Source: Tetracentron sinense | Lineage: Eukaryota > Streptophyta > Magnoliopsida > Trochodendrales > Trochodendraceae | Reading direction: 5' to 3' | DNA length: 64,000 nucleotides | Assembly: GCA_015143295.1 (NCBI GenBank) | Contig: CM026559.1 | Coordinates: 23,946,826 to 24,010,825 of the forward strand | Part shown: positions 50,938 through 62,560 of the stretch, piece by piece | How the letters are laid out: each line of letters opens with the position of its first letter | Numbering within the stretch: the first letter of the stretch is position 1 | Position numbers and translations under genes: made by a program | Notes under the pieces: model-generated | What the model was told of the DNA's origin: nothing | Seen by the model: only the letters and a program-made list of their open reading frames with translations | Databases searched by the model: none

Positions 50938-53900
50938 TATACAAATATAGGAGCTTCAGCACATATGACTGGTAATGCAGGTAATCTATTTAATTTAAGA
51001 AAATATCATGGCAAAGATAGTGTTATTGTGGGAAATGGGAATACACTTGCCATAACTCACAGTGGAGATGCAAACATTGATGTTGGCAACAAAGTTGTGC
51101 CTCTTAAGAATGTGCTTTTTGTTCCAGATATGAAAAGAAACTTATTATCTATTGGGCAATTTACAACTGATTTCTCATGTATGTTTGAATTTTCTACCAC
51201 TGGTTTTGTGATAAAGGATAGGAAAACCAATCAAGTGTTGGCCACAGGGAACAGAAAGGGTAACATCTACACATTAAAGCCACATAAAGAAGCCTTCTTC
51301 TCCACCCGTTTCAGATCTACAATAGAAGAAGTGTGGCACCAAAGGCTCGGTTATCCTCATTCTGCTACAGTTAAACATCTCCATTCTAACGGTTTGATTA
51401 AAGTAGAAAGTTTGAATAAAAACAAATCAATTTGTGAAAGTTGTCAATTAGGAAAAGCAAATAAGTTACCTTTTAGTTTATTTTGTAACTCTAGCATAGA
51501 ACCTTTTGAGAAAGTTCATTGTGATTTGTGGGGACCTGCTCCAGTTATGTCAGTTCAGCATTATAAATTTTATGTATGCTTTGTGGATGACTTTACCAGA
51601 TTTTCTTGGATTGTCCCATTACGGAAGAAGTCTAATTTCTTCTATTGCTATCTCATGTTTGAAAAGTATGTAGAAAGGCAAATTGGTAAAAATATCAAAA
51701 TCTTTCAATTTGATGGAGGAGAATTTGAAAAAGGTGAATTTTTAACTCATCCCATATTGGTATTAAGCATCAACAGTCATGTCCTTACACACCCGAACAA
51801 AATGGGGTGAGGGAAAGAAAACATCGGCATATTCGTGAGCTTGGCATGACCATGATTTTTCATAGTAGTGTTCCTAAAAAATATTGGGTGGAAGCTTTTG
51901 GAGCAGCAACCTTCCTGATAAATTGTTTGCCATCCTCCTCTATAGGAATGCTTCCTCCATATCCCAAATTATAAGGAAAGAAATCCGATTATTCTTGCTT
52001 GAGAGCTTTTGGTTGTAAGTGCTTCCATACTTATGGGACACAAAAAATAACAAGTTTGATCCAAAATCTTTGCCTTGCATATTCTTGGGGTATAGTGATC
52101 GTTACAAGGGATACAAGTGCTTATATCCTCCCACAAGAAAAATCTATATGACAAGACATGTGGTTTTTGATGAGGGGGTGTTTCCATTCAAACAACCGTC
52201 TGATCTTTATGGTACTATGGCAAGTGGGGGAGATCATCACTTTTCAAGAATGGATTGACACACAATCAAATTCATCCAACGAGTTATCTCCTCCATCTAT
52301 TCCTTTTTAAAATGGACTAAATCCAGTTTCTGTTGTGTAGGGAGAGCCCATGCTGAAAGTCCATCATCTCATGAGGATGGTGGCCTTATTAATCCTATTA
52401 TAAGTCCATCATTTAATGAGGATAGTGGCCCTCTTCATTCTAATCTCCATGTTGCCGAACCTGCGCTATCGTGAGCCAAATCTTTTATGATTTCAGCAGC
52501 TCAAGCCAATTCTTCTCCTGTACAACTTGATCCTTGCGACCCAGATCAAGAACACACTTTGCCAGCCTAAGCTCTCGCCAATGGCTCAGATCAGGTGTCC
52601 AGTTTGCTGCCCAACTCTCAACCACAAAGTCCAGATCACGAGCACACCTCGCTGACCCTTGATCAAAGTTCAGATCATGTCTCAGTTCAAGCTTAATTGC
52701 ACAACTTTCCCAGTCCAGCTTCTAACATGCGACCTAGTACATTAACTCAGCCTCAACAGCAATCCAACGTATTATTGGATGGGTCTGAATCTCCTCTGTG
52801 TAATGAATTTGAACCCGCAAGGCCTGCCCCTCTTCTATCCAGTCTAGTAAAGCACTCAATGGTGACTCGTTCACAACTTGGGATTAGAAAACCCAATCCC
52901 AAGTATGCAAATCTTCATCTTCTCAATCCTATACCAAAGGAACCCAAGAATATTCGTGTTGCTCTTGCACATTCAGGTTGGAAAGATGCTATGCAGGAAG
53001 AAATTGATGCTCTTCATACAAATCAAACATGGGATCTTATTCTTCGATCTTCAGATATGAATGTCATTAGCACTCGTTGGGTCTATCGTACTAAGCTTCG
53101 TTCTGATGGAAGTCCTGAAAGGCTTAAAGCTAGACTTGTAGCCAAGGGCTATAGTCAAGTAGAAGGAATTGATTTTATTGAAACCTTCTCTCCTGTCATT
53201 CGACCCACAACGATTCGCACCGTCCTTACAATAGCTACTGTCAACAAGTGGGAATTACGGCAACTAGATGTGAAGAATGCGTTTCTCCATGGTTATCTTG
53301 CTGAATCGGTATTTGTTTCTCAGCCTCCTAGCTTTGAGCATCCTCAATTTCCTACTCATGTGTGCAAACTCAATCATACACTATATGGCTTAAAGCAAGC
53401 TTCTAGGGCGTGGTTTGATCGACTAAGCTCATTTTTGCTCTCTTTTGGCTTATTTTGGAGCATTGCAGATCCCTCTCTTTTCATTTGTCATGCTAAGAAA
53501 GGTACCCTCATCCTCCTACTTTAGGTTGATGACATGGTTCTTACTGGTACTAACTCAGCTTTTCCTCATGAGTTCATCCAATGCTTGGGGAGTGAATTTG
53601 CTATCAAGGACATGGGCACTCTCCACTATTTTTTGGGTGTTGAAGTCTCCCAAACACGGAATGGATTTTTCTTATGTCAATCTCGGTATGCCCTTGACTT
53701 ACTTGAACGTGTGCAAATGCATGAGTGCAAACCCATCTCTACTCCCATGATTCCAAAGTCTCGCAGGATAGCCCTTGACACTCCCTTCTCTGATGTCACT
53801 CATTATCGCAGTATGGTTGGTGCTTTGCAATACTTAACTTTCACTAGACCGGACATCTCCTACAGTGTGAATTTTGTGTGTCAGTTTATGCAAAATCCCT

Positions 53901-54462
53901 CCACTGGGCACTATCAATTAGTCAAGCGTATTCTACGTTACCTTCAGGGTACTCTCCATATGGGTCTACATATTCTATCAAGATCATCTTTGGATTTATA
54001 TGGCTTCTCCGATGCCGATTGGGCTGGATGTCCCCTCACCAGGAGGTCTACTACTGGTTTTTGTACATTTCTTGGCAATAATTGCATATCCTGGAGTGCA
54101 AAGAAACAAATTACCGTCTCTCGCTCAAGTGCCGAAGCTGAGTATCGGGCTATGGCTTCTACCACTGCTGAACTCACCTAGATCTCTTTCATATTGCGTG
54201 ATCTTGGACTTCATTCTTCCAAGCCTCCAACACTTTTTTGTGATAATATAAGTGCTCTTCATATGACTGTCAACCCTGTCTTCTATGCTCGTACAAAGCA
54301 TATCGAAATTGATTATCACTTTGTACGGGAACGTGTATCTCTTGGACTTCTTGTTACCCAATTTGTCCCTTTAAGTGGACAAGTTGCTGATCTGTTCACA
54401 AAGCCTTTATCCAAGGCCCCATTTATTTCTCTAAGATCCAAACTAGGCCTCTGCATTCGGCC
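50938..54462 (+). pseudogene. pol: copia pol remnant: PR, INT, RT, RNase H
   Basis: Protease: GASAHMT, but the catalytic Asp-Ser pair is read as Asn-Ile. GAG-pre-integrase: WHQRLGYPHSATVKHL and CESCQLGKANKLPF. Integrase core: VHCDLWGPAPV and FVDDFTRFSW, with a frame break near 51.75 kb and stops up to 52.5 kb. RT from about 52.95 kb: VISTRWVYRTKL, LVAKGYSQVEGIDF, LDVKNAFLHGYL, LYGLKQASRAWFDRL and VDDMVLTG, where the Tyr codon expected before VDD is preceded or replaced by TAG (53522). RNase H: SDADWAGCPLTRRSTTGF and SSAEAEYRAM, a TAG at 54179, then FCDNISALH and KHIEIDYHFVRE. The element cannot encode active enzymes. Confidence 0.88.
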
Positions 54463-54477
54463 TAGTTTCAGGGCGAG

Positions 54478-54876
54478 TATTAACCTAGCTGTTCACAAAA
54501 CATTTGAAGGAGAAAATCCTAGAGAAGATCAAGAATGTAAGACATGTTTAGCAAGTCCAAGTTGCAAAGACTATCATAGAAATATCCATGGTAATGTTAT
54601 GTGTCTGACATGGAAAGAAAATCAAGGAGATGCTCAAGAAATCATCCAAGGCAATGAAACTTAGCAAGAAAGAGCCACATGGATAATAGTAAAGAAATCA
54701 AGGAATTACCAAGTTGCTGTAAACCTTCCATTTTCTATACCTCTAGTTTCCTTTTGATGGGATTCTCCCTAATCAAGTGTATTGTACATCTGTGTAAACT
54801 CTTATAAATTAATACAGAATTCTTCCCTCCATCTCACGTTGAGACAGAGAACACAATAGCTCTCTTAATTTGTTTA
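54478..54876 (+). repeat. 3' LTR of the copia element
   Basis: It starts TATTAACCTAGC after a CAGGGCGAG purine-rich stretch and ends AATTTGTTTA before the GTGAG target duplication. It is nearly identical to the 5' LTR. Confidence 0.88.
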
Positions 54877-55165
54877 GTGAGGCGACAATCTTGTAAGCTC
54901 AATTCTAGTAACTATTAGTTCTCTAATAGATTTACATATGGTGTCTAAATAAAATAAAAATCTATCAAAAAAATATAGGTTTGAATTTTCTGTAGGGTAG
55001 ATAAAATGCTTGCATATAGGTTTTCTTACTTAAGATTTACTGGTCAAGGTTTCGGCTATGAAATCAATCGTTTGAATGCTTTTTGGTATTCCACAATCTA
55101 TAGATTGACTGAGTAAGCAGGCACTCGGGTAGCTTGTGAATTATCAAATGTAACCATTATTAATT

Positions 55166-55354
55166 GGAAAATGATTGAAAACTCTCGACAGTATCTACTA
55201 TGGAGAGCTGCGTCATCCAACTTTAAAATCCAACGGCTCAAGAGTGTATCTGCATGAAATGGTGGGCCCACCCGATGCTTAGCTCCATTGGATTGTCAAT
55301 CAAACGGCATATCTCTCGGTAGTAGATACTATCGAGAGTTTGCAATCACTTCCC
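55166..55354. mobile_element. Mutator-type MITE with perfect 9-bp target duplication
   Basis: The ends GGAAAATGATTGAAAACTC and (reverse complement) GGGAAGTGATTGCAAACTC continue into CTCGA(C/T)AGTATCTACTA on both sides. TTATTAATT flanks the 189-bp element at 55157-55165 and 55355-55363. The 9-bp duplication and the inverted ends identify a Mutator-type non-autonomous element. Confidence 0.85.
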
Positions 55355-55756
55355 TTATTAATTTATAAATACGAATATTTTGTAGACGTCTCTATTAAGG
55401 TTATTACAGTACCAAAACTTGTGAGACAAGAAATGATTCTCTCCATTGTTACTATTACCAAAATGGGCCGTGCAAGTAGTACATGGTGTGAATATCTATA
55501 GAATATTATCAGCTTCTTTTTTACTAATAGTAATATATAGAGGATTCTCATGTTCAAATGTTGATAGAATCTTTTATAATTTCAAAACTACCATATGCTC
55601 TTATCTCATCTTTGTAATGGAGAAAATTAGGATATGCACAAGTCTTGAAGTGCGGGTCCATACCCTAATTGAAGGCAAGGCCGTACTCGTGGTTTATAGC
55701 ACGATTTCAGAACTCGTGGTTTACAGGACGATTTTAGAACGTGTAACGTTCAGTAG

Positions 55757-56949
55757 ATGTTCCAAGATAGGCTAGAGGCCTATGGACATGATATGTATGA
55801 ATCTGAGTCAGAGTTCTCACTGACTTCGAGGACCCGTGTTGACAATCCTCAGCACCTGGAGTTGCATCCATCTAATCGAGGCAGTCCACGAAGAGATCTT
55901 TCGTCTTGGAGAAACGTGAGGCCAGAATCCCCGCAGAGATACACTTGATGGCAGCTCATCTTCTCATCCCCTCCAAGAGGCCTGAGGGCACAGGCAGCAT
56001 CTCCACCATTTCAAGACATTGACGATAGAAGATTCGTGCTTCGTTCTCCTCTTCGTGAGGTGAATAGACCCCATTCTCCCCTTTATCGTCCTTCTCATGA
56101 GGTAAATGGACCTCGTTCTCCCCTTTATCGGTACGCTCGTGATGAGCCATGGGATCAGGCGTTTATGGAAATTGAGGGGCATGGACAACCCCAAGGGGCA
56201 TGGAGGCTATGATCAGTGCCCATGCAGGCGGGTATACAGAAGTCAAATGGACTAATTTGCTCACAAGCGAAGAGAAACGTCGAGAGTTCTCCACTCTCCG
56301 TGCGCATCAACTAGACTCTCACACCTCGAAAGTTCGTGATGTCAACTTCACCTTGTTCGACGGAAGAATTGATCTCGTCGATCATTTGTTCCAGTTCAGT
56401 CATGTCATGGCCCTTCGTAATCCAGACGACGCCCTCCTGTGAAAAGACTTTCCAGTTAGTTTGTAGGAATTGACATTGAGATGGTTCCGCAATCTACCCA
56501 TAGGTTAATAAGAGACATGGTGGGATTAAGGTCAGTCTTTATTGATCGTTACATATCTAACAAGAAGAAGAAGGCATACATGGACTCACTTTTCACCTTG
56601 AAAATGAAGACCGCAGAATCACTCAGAGATTTGGTCTAGTGATTTAGTGAGGAGGCCCTAAACATCGATTATGTCGAGGACGGAAGCAGCGTCACGGTTT
56701 TCAAGAATGCACCGCCTATTGGCTCCAGGCTTTACAAATCCATCTCTCTCGATCGTCCCAATGATTGGATGAATTGTTGGTTCGAGCAGCTAAGTTCGCC
56801 CGGCTTGAGGATGACCTCAAAACTCGAATCAGGCCAAGAGGTACAGTAGTTGAGGCCGTGGTGAGAGCAGACAGAGCCTCCACCTCGGGGAAGCATCCAA
56901 GATATGTCTCCTCGAACGACAAGAGACCTCCGCGGCACGAGCCATAGGA
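55757..56949 (+). pseudogene. gag: Tat-like Ty3 gag remnant
   Basis: The first part is Arg/Pro/Ser-rich with an imperfect repeat (LRSPLREVNRPHSPLYR). After a frame change near 56.2 kb, the gag core follows: FTLFDGRIDLVDHLFQF, HVMALRNPDDALL, LRWFRNLPIG, then LFTLKMKTAESLRDLV, with several in-frame stops. It ends with MDELLVRAAKFARLEDDLK near 56.77 kb. This fits the retrotransposon gag of Tat/Retand-type Ty3 elements. No pol follows; an LTR-like segment begins within about 300 bases. Confidence 0.7.
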
Positions 56950-57236
56950 GAGAATAGTATATATGAGTCAATGGGATCAGCCAGATCAGTGCCCATATGA
57001 AGTATATAAAAATCGTCAATGAGATTGTGGATAGTGAAATCTCACCACCTGCAAGGCGGGTGTATGGTACACCTGGCCTCATCAAATCACCTCCCATAAA
57101 ATGGATGGTTAGGCTTCTCGCATGCCAAAGGCATGCGCACTAGCTGGCCAAGGGTTGGCTCGCCGCTAGCCCGCCTAACATTAGATGCTGGCAGCAGAGC
57201 AATAATGCCCCATGGATAACCCTTTGTGTCAGTCCT

Positions 57237-58355
57237 TAGGAGACTGACATGTGGTTAGGATTTGCCCTTTCAGGCAGACCCCGTTCAAGCTCTACGGACA
57301 GAATCTATGAGTCCATCCATGGGCGGTCAATGACTAGCCCAATCCATGACCATAAATGGTCAAGAACTCGACCCAAACCAAGGGATGGACCCATGGTCCC
57401 ACCCTATGTTGGTTCGTGGGCTGACCAAGGTCAGACCCTACTCCACAGCCCAAATAAGCTTTAGCCCTGACCGAGGCCGGGTCTCACCCCTTTAACTTGC
57501 GGACAGACCAAGGTCAGTCATTTCCCAACTAGTAGTCAGATACTGACTGGCAAGTGATAGAAAGTCTCTGATAAAAAAGGACTCTCTGCCAGCTTTAGGG
57601 GATCCCAAGATAGTGATCCTCTCTTTCCCTCTAATAATAGAGTGTCATACGACACCCTATTCGAAAGGGGAAGTAATCTCTGCTTTTTTCTGATAAGATA
57701 AAATTTTTCCCTCTTTTGGGAGGAAAGCCTTATCCTCTTAGGTTTCATAAAAAGGAAAACTAATTTGCAGTCCTTCAAGGAAAATGACTCTCATTCGTAC
57801 CAAGTTTCTCTAAGATAAGAGAAACCACTGTCTTGGACAGATGTTCATTTCTAAGGAGAGTTGACCTCTTTTGATTTCCTAAAAAGATGAGGAAGTCAAA
57901 GGAGAGTCAAGAAAATGACTCCAAAAAATATATAAAAAAAAGAGTTTCTCACAAGAAACTCCAAGACGAAGCAAAAACCCCCAGAAAGAGGCACGAAGAA
58001 CCAAACCTAAAGCACCAAAAACCAGGAATCAGCAAAGAAGAAGGAGAAGGAGCTTCCATCAATTGAGAATATCAGGTGAACCCCAAATATGACCACTTTT
58101 TTTTTTTTTAAAGACCTCTATGAGATATCCTGTAATGTATACATGGGATATGGGCAACCCCATTGAATAAACAAATACTTTATTCAAATTTTGTTTTTCT
58201 TTATTTTTCTTCTTAATCAAAAGTTCTTCTCCAAATCAGGAAGGTAATTAACAGTCTGGGTTTACTCAGATTGGAAAGATAGTCCCCCCACAAAAAATAA
58301 TAAACTTCATACAACAATTGAGGCAATTTGACCGCAACGAAATTTACGCATTACA
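57237..58355 (+). mobile_element. Probable LTR of the Tat-like element
   Basis: The candidate start is TGTCAGTCCTTAGGAGACTGACA (containing a palindrome) and the end is TTTACGCATTACA, followed by a primer-binding-like site. AATAAACAAATAC near 58.17 kb could be a polyadenylation region. The segment follows gag and precedes a second primer site, so it probably joins two element copies. The left boundary is tentative. Confidence 0.45.
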
Positions 58356-58360
58356 AATTT

Positions 58361-58380
58361 TTGGCACGTCCAGTGGGACT
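58361..58380 (+). promoter_or_regulatory. Primer-binding-like site after the Tat-like LTR
   Basis: TTGGCACGTCCAGTGGGACT resembles the TTGGCGCC...TGGGGAC-type region that follows 5' LTRs of Tat elements. Confidence 0.45.
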
Positions 58381-58536
58381 TTCTTCTCATCTAATCTTTG
58401 ATGAAGAATGAAAAAATAAAAGAATATAAAAACAGGAAAGTGAGCAATTATTTCTTCTATTTTCTTATTGGTTTTGTGTAAGATAATCAAGTCTGTATGT
58501 GTGTGACGAGCTTACATCCTAACGATCAATCGGCGG

Positions 58537-58773
58537 GTGTATGTACCCTCGATCCGGATTCTGGTGACTCATCCACTCACCCGGGCCGAGATAGTAGCAG
58601 CTCCAATCAGGAGGGTCCGGCCAATTGATCAGACCTCTGTAAAGAGGCTGCGGTCACCAGACCAAGTCTTTGTTGAGGATGCTCCAACTCGCTCTCTTGA
58701 AAAACTACTCCGAAAGAAGAACGTCTTGCCCATGCTCGGCCCCATTTCTTTGTTGTACCCAAAATGTCTCTAA
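58537..58773 (+). pseudogene. Short frame downstream of the Tat-like primer site
   Basis: A 78-codon frame with a basic central region (RVRPIDQTSVKRLRSPDQ) sits where a gag start would be expected. No motif is recognisable and the frame ends early. It may be a gag N-terminal remnant. Confidence 0.25.
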
Positions 58774-58789
58774 AGCTTTTTGTGGTTCA

Positions 58790-59500
58790 TTAAATGACCC
58801 AACATCATATTTCAATAAATAGCATATCTCTCATAATTTTTTTTATCCAAAATGTCTCCCAGGTTTCTATACTCAAAATATTCATTAATTTTTTTTTCAA
58901 AATGTCATCACTAGGGTCCTTCATCCTAGTCTCTCTCCCCTTCCTCTCTTTCTCACGTTCATTGCACATGCTGCCAACTAGTTGTTAAGTTGCTTATAGG
59001 ATAGTATTAGGAGAATATTATTTTCACATTAATTGTTACCTTTCAGAAAAAAATAAATAAATAAATAAATAAAAGTCTTTTGTGTGTGTAATGTGGTACA
59101 CAGAAAATTTTGCACACACTCAAAAGGATTTAAAAAGAATAAAGTTTTGAGATCCTCTAAAAGAAGACCACGGATTAAGAGCACAAGATATCAGGTGGAG
59201 CCCACCATGCATTTAGAGCATGGTCTAAGTGGTCTCGCTCTAAAAGGGTAGCAAAGTCCTTCAAAAATATAATTAATATAATTAAAAGCTTGTTGGTGCG
59301 ACCCACATCTAGGATAGTGACTATTTTCATAAAACTATTTGACGGGACAGCAGCTTTTGACTATTTCCAAAATGAGAACTATGACTATGACTACTATTTG
59401 CTTAGTATCAGAGCTCTGACAAGATTTCGAGAGGGAAAATAATCACCTCCTCGGAGGGTGTTGTGAGGAGTTGTGTCTTGGCTCCAATTTTCTTGTCACT
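58790..59500. other. Intergenic, no gene seen
   Basis: AT-rich DNA with an (AAAT)n stretch near 59.05-59.07 kb. No coding signal was recognised. Confidence 0.5.
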
Positions 59501-59509
59501 TGTCTATCT

Positions 59510-59640
59510 ATAAACCCTTTTTAACCGTGGTTAAGATTGATTCATCCTACACTTGATTTTTAGAACAATAAAATAAAAAATTTAACTACATAGTTAAAAA
59601 AAAGTAACCCAAATTAGAGGCAGTTGAAGGGGCGTATGTG
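59510..59640. repeat. Partial MITE of the CCGTGGTTAAGATT family
   Basis: TTTTTAACCGTGGTTAAGATTGATTCATCC and, later, GTTGAAGGGGCGTATGTGTCA match one arm of the hairpin family at 2.5, 60.2 and 63.0 kb. Confidence 0.45.
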
Positions 59641-59883
59641 TCAGAGTGAGGAGCAATAGTTTGCTCCTCACCAGTGGAGCGAACTATTGCTATTTCTAGA
59701 GACACCTACCTCTTGCGCGAGTGGTGGGGGCTGGTTTCTCTACCTAAAGCTAGCTGTTTGAGTATCCAAACCCTTCCGGGTGATGAGTCCGTAAGCCAGT
59801 GGCAAACCCCCACCCCACCCCCCCACCCCACCCCACATGAATAGTGGGCCCCTCAATTAAATTTTTTTTTTTTTTTATACTTG

Positions 59884-59902
59884 CCCCCCCCCCCCCCCCC
59901 CT
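59884..59902. repeat. Run of 19 C
   Basis: Nineteen consecutive C follow a C/A-rich stretch (59.80-59.83 kb) and a T run. Such runs can fold as i-motif/G-quadruplex and are prone to length error. Confidence 0.9.
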
Positions 59903-59982
59903 TTTTTTGTCCTATATAATATAGTGAACCCCCCAATTTTTTTTGTCATATATATAGTGGGCTCCACAATGGAGTCTCCTTA

Positions 59983-60164
59983 CACACCAGGGCTTTGTCC
60001 CAATAGTAGTATATCCCCTGCTTTGTGGGGAAGGTATTGGGTTCCATTCCCGAGAGGATGGGAGTTTGTATATACTCTCCACCCGATCCACTAGCTAAAC
60101 AAAAACTAACACTTAACCGGTATTGCGGCCTAAACGTATATCTCGAACCAAAAAAAAAAAAAAA
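59983..60164 (+). mobile_element. tRNA-derived SINE-like element with poly(A) end
   Basis: CCCAATAGTAGTATATCCCC could hold a weak A box. GGGTTCCATTCCCG resembles a B box (GGTTCRANNCC). The element ends in ATATCTCGAACC and an A16-type tail. A related 3' part (CCCGTATTTGCGATACC then A-rich) occurs at about 61.03-61.12 kb, which supports a dispersed SINE family. Confidence 0.45.
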
Positions 60165-60169
60165 AGGAG

Positions 60170-60430
60170 TCCCCTTATTCCCTTGAGGTTGCCACATGTT
60201 CCTATTGACACCCCTTAACTATGGTTAACATTCACCCAATCTCAGGGTTCACCTATTTATCCTTGGTTTTTTGAAAAAAATATTTAAATAATTTTAACTT
60301 TAGGAGTTAGTGAATTTTAAATTAGGGTTCAAAAAGATATTTGGTATATTTTTTTTTAAACCAAGGATAGGTGGGTGAATCTTAATCACAATTAAAGGAT
60401 ATTAATAGGGACACGTGGTGACCTCAAAGG
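60170..60430. mobile_element. Hairpin MITE (CACGTG family)
   Basis: Arms carry GAGGTTGCCACATG, TTAACTATGGTTAACATTCACC and CCTTGGTTTTTT on the left and their complements on the right (AAACCAAGGATAGGTGGGTGAA, ACACGTGGTGACCTC). The centre is A/T-rich. Confidence 0.65.
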
Positions 60431-60903
60431 CATTACTGGGGAAAAAAAATTCTCAAAATAAAAAAACTACCCCAAAAAACATTTTCTCGGGGGCTACACC
60501 CCGAACCCCCAAATTCCATACCCTCAAATTAAAAAAAAAATTTACATGTATTTTGACCCCATATGAAAAATTTCTGGCTCTGCCCTTGACCCTACTAACG
60601 TAGGTAAATGATTTCTAAAGCAAAAATAAAAAATAAAAACAATATTTTCTAGAGATATCCTTATAATTTAGATTTAGATTAGATTCAGCCTAAATTAATT
60701 GTTCCATATTGATGTGTGTGTTTATATTACCTCTATAACCAAAAAAAAATATATCGTCTTAAATACATGCGGTATATGTATCTCTTATGTGGGTGGTGGT
60801 TTGGGATTTATTTTCATTACTTGTGGTGTGACAGTGGATATACCCACTAAAATTTTTCTATAGTATTAGTAGCCGGGGGGCCTCCCTGTGTCCTTAAACT
60901 TTT

Positions 60904-60922
60904 GGGGGGGGGGGGGGGGGGG
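60904..60922. repeat. Run of 19 G inside a short tandem duplication
   Basis: The run separates two copies of GGCCTCCC(T/C)GTGTCCTTAAACTTTT. It can form a G-quadruplex, and its length may not be exact. Confidence 0.9.
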
Positions 60923-61684
60923 CCTCCCCGTGTCCTTAAACTTTTGAAATTTACTTTTTCAATTTCCATTGTTAGCCCCCAGCAAGATAATCCTGGCTTC
61001 GCACCTCCCCATCCTTTGGCTTAGCTTTGAATGCAGATTCTCTAACCTACTAACCAATAGACAAATACTAACACAACTAACCAGCCTACCCGTATTTGCG
61101 ATACCAAAAAAAGATAATGTCCTAACATTAATTATCTTGTAATCTTCTAAAGCCCAACTTGGGTTCTCATTAATTAATAAATTTTATATAATCTTTCTTC
61201 TAATTTATCAGTAATTAATCAGGGTCTAGCTGGTTGTAATCCATTTTCTAGTGATTGCCTTCTCCTTTGTTAACTTGTCTTTACAAAGGCAGCATCGCCG
61301 CGTGCTCAGCACTAACTTTGTTAACTTGTCTTCACAATCAGGCTGTGTTGAAAGCATATGCAAGTCTAAGTACCCTACCCAAAAAAAAAAAAAAGTCTGA
61401 TAGGTCCCACCAGCACCACCACTTACCCTCCAAACGGACACAGACTAATAGGCAAACTTTTGGAAGAGAAATCTAAAATAATTTTATGAATGATCAGATT
61501 TTCAAACACTACTTTCCCACTAAAAATTATCTAGTTTCATATGGCCCTTTAATTTGATTCTCTCCTCCCAATCTCTCCATCAAGCCCGCATAAAAGAAAA
61601 AGGTAATTCTCGAAAGTAGCTTTTTGTTATTTCCTAAAATTTGTGAATCAAAGACGATTCTTAGAATCACTTTGGTTCCAAGAA

Positions 61685-61734
61685 GGGGTGTAAACGAGCT
61701 GAGTTGAAACGGGTGTTGCCCAAGTTTGACTCGT

Positions 61735-61785
<51 letters not shown>

Positions 61786-62250
61786 GCTTAAGCTCATCAC
61801 CAGCTCAATTCGAGCCCTCAAATGCTAGCTTGAGCTCGGTTCGTCTATAGATAATCGAGCTTGAGCCGGCTCGCGAGCTTGCACTATTATTTTAGGTTCG
61901 TTTATCTTAATTTTAATAAAAATAATTCAAATCAATATTCTCCTTCCAAAAAAAAAAAGAACTGAACTTAGTTATACTCGTGAGTTTAGAGAATCTATAA
62001 TATTTGAAAAGATAAAGTTGTCTTTTAAGTTTTACCTCAACAGAAAATCATATTTAAGTTTCTTAACTTTTATTTGAATACTATTATTATTAAGGTATTA
62101 TAAGTAGTACAATAAAAATTAATCGAGTTGAACCACTCATTGCTTATGTTCGGCATGATTAACAAAAAACAGCTCAATCATTTAACTCGGCTCGGCTCGG
62201 CTTGGCTTCGCTCAACAGGCTCAAATACCCAACTCAAGTTCGGCTAATTT
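61685..62250. repeat. hAT-like MITE containing an (AT)n microsatellite
   Basis: AGGGGTGTAAACGAGCTGAG at the left is typical of small hAT-like elements of the GAGCTCGAGCC type. The interior has repeated GAGCTTGAGC/GGCTCG motifs, and CGAGTTGGTTCACGAGC lies near the right end. Exact ends are unclear. Confidence 0.4.
61738..61781. repeat. (AT)n microsatellite
   Basis: About 22 uninterrupted AT dinucleotides. Confidence 0.95.
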
Positions 62251-62404
62251 TGAGACAAATCGAGTTGGTTCACGAGCTAGCTTGGTTGATTGAGAGCCAT
62301 AGCTCCAAGTCATAGCACAGGCAAGAGAGGGATGAATGGCGTCAAGGATGGAGCTTAGAGGTTCAGAGCCGAGACTATATTTCCATAACCGCAGAGGAGA
62401 TATG

Positions 62405-62560
62405 GAGGAGAGAATATGCATCCTTGCAGGAGACCCACCTGATGATGCTGAGGTTGAGATCCAAATTCACTAAATTATAAGAGAGAATATGCATCCTTGT
62501 AGGAGACCACCTGATGCTGAGGAGGATATCCAAATTCACTGAATCATAGGCCTTGAGAAG
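62405..62560. repeat. Tandem duplication of a ~77 bp unit
   Basis: GAGAGAATATGCATCCTTG ... ATCCAAATTCACT occurs twice in a row, the second time slightly shorter. Confidence 0.8.

Larger units (their letters stand above)
49489..54876 (+). mobile_element. Complete Ty1/copia element with two LTRs and 5-bp target duplication
   Basis: LTRs at 49489-49896 and 54478-54876 bound a 5.39 kb element flanked by GTGAG (49484-49488 and 54877-54881). A TGGTATCAGAGCC primer-binding site follows the 5' LTR. Domain order is gag, protease, integrase, RT and RNase H, as in copia. The gag start (YTLWREQIIGLAES) suggests an Ale/Retrofit-like lineage. By eye the LTRs differ at seven substitutions plus two small indels. 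Coding frames are broken. Confidence 0.92.

Noticed and set aside
59770..59800. Hammerhead-ribozyme-like TGATGAGTCCGTAAGCC
   Set aside because: The first core box resembles CUGAUGAGUCC, but no GAAA core box follows and no stems can be drawn.
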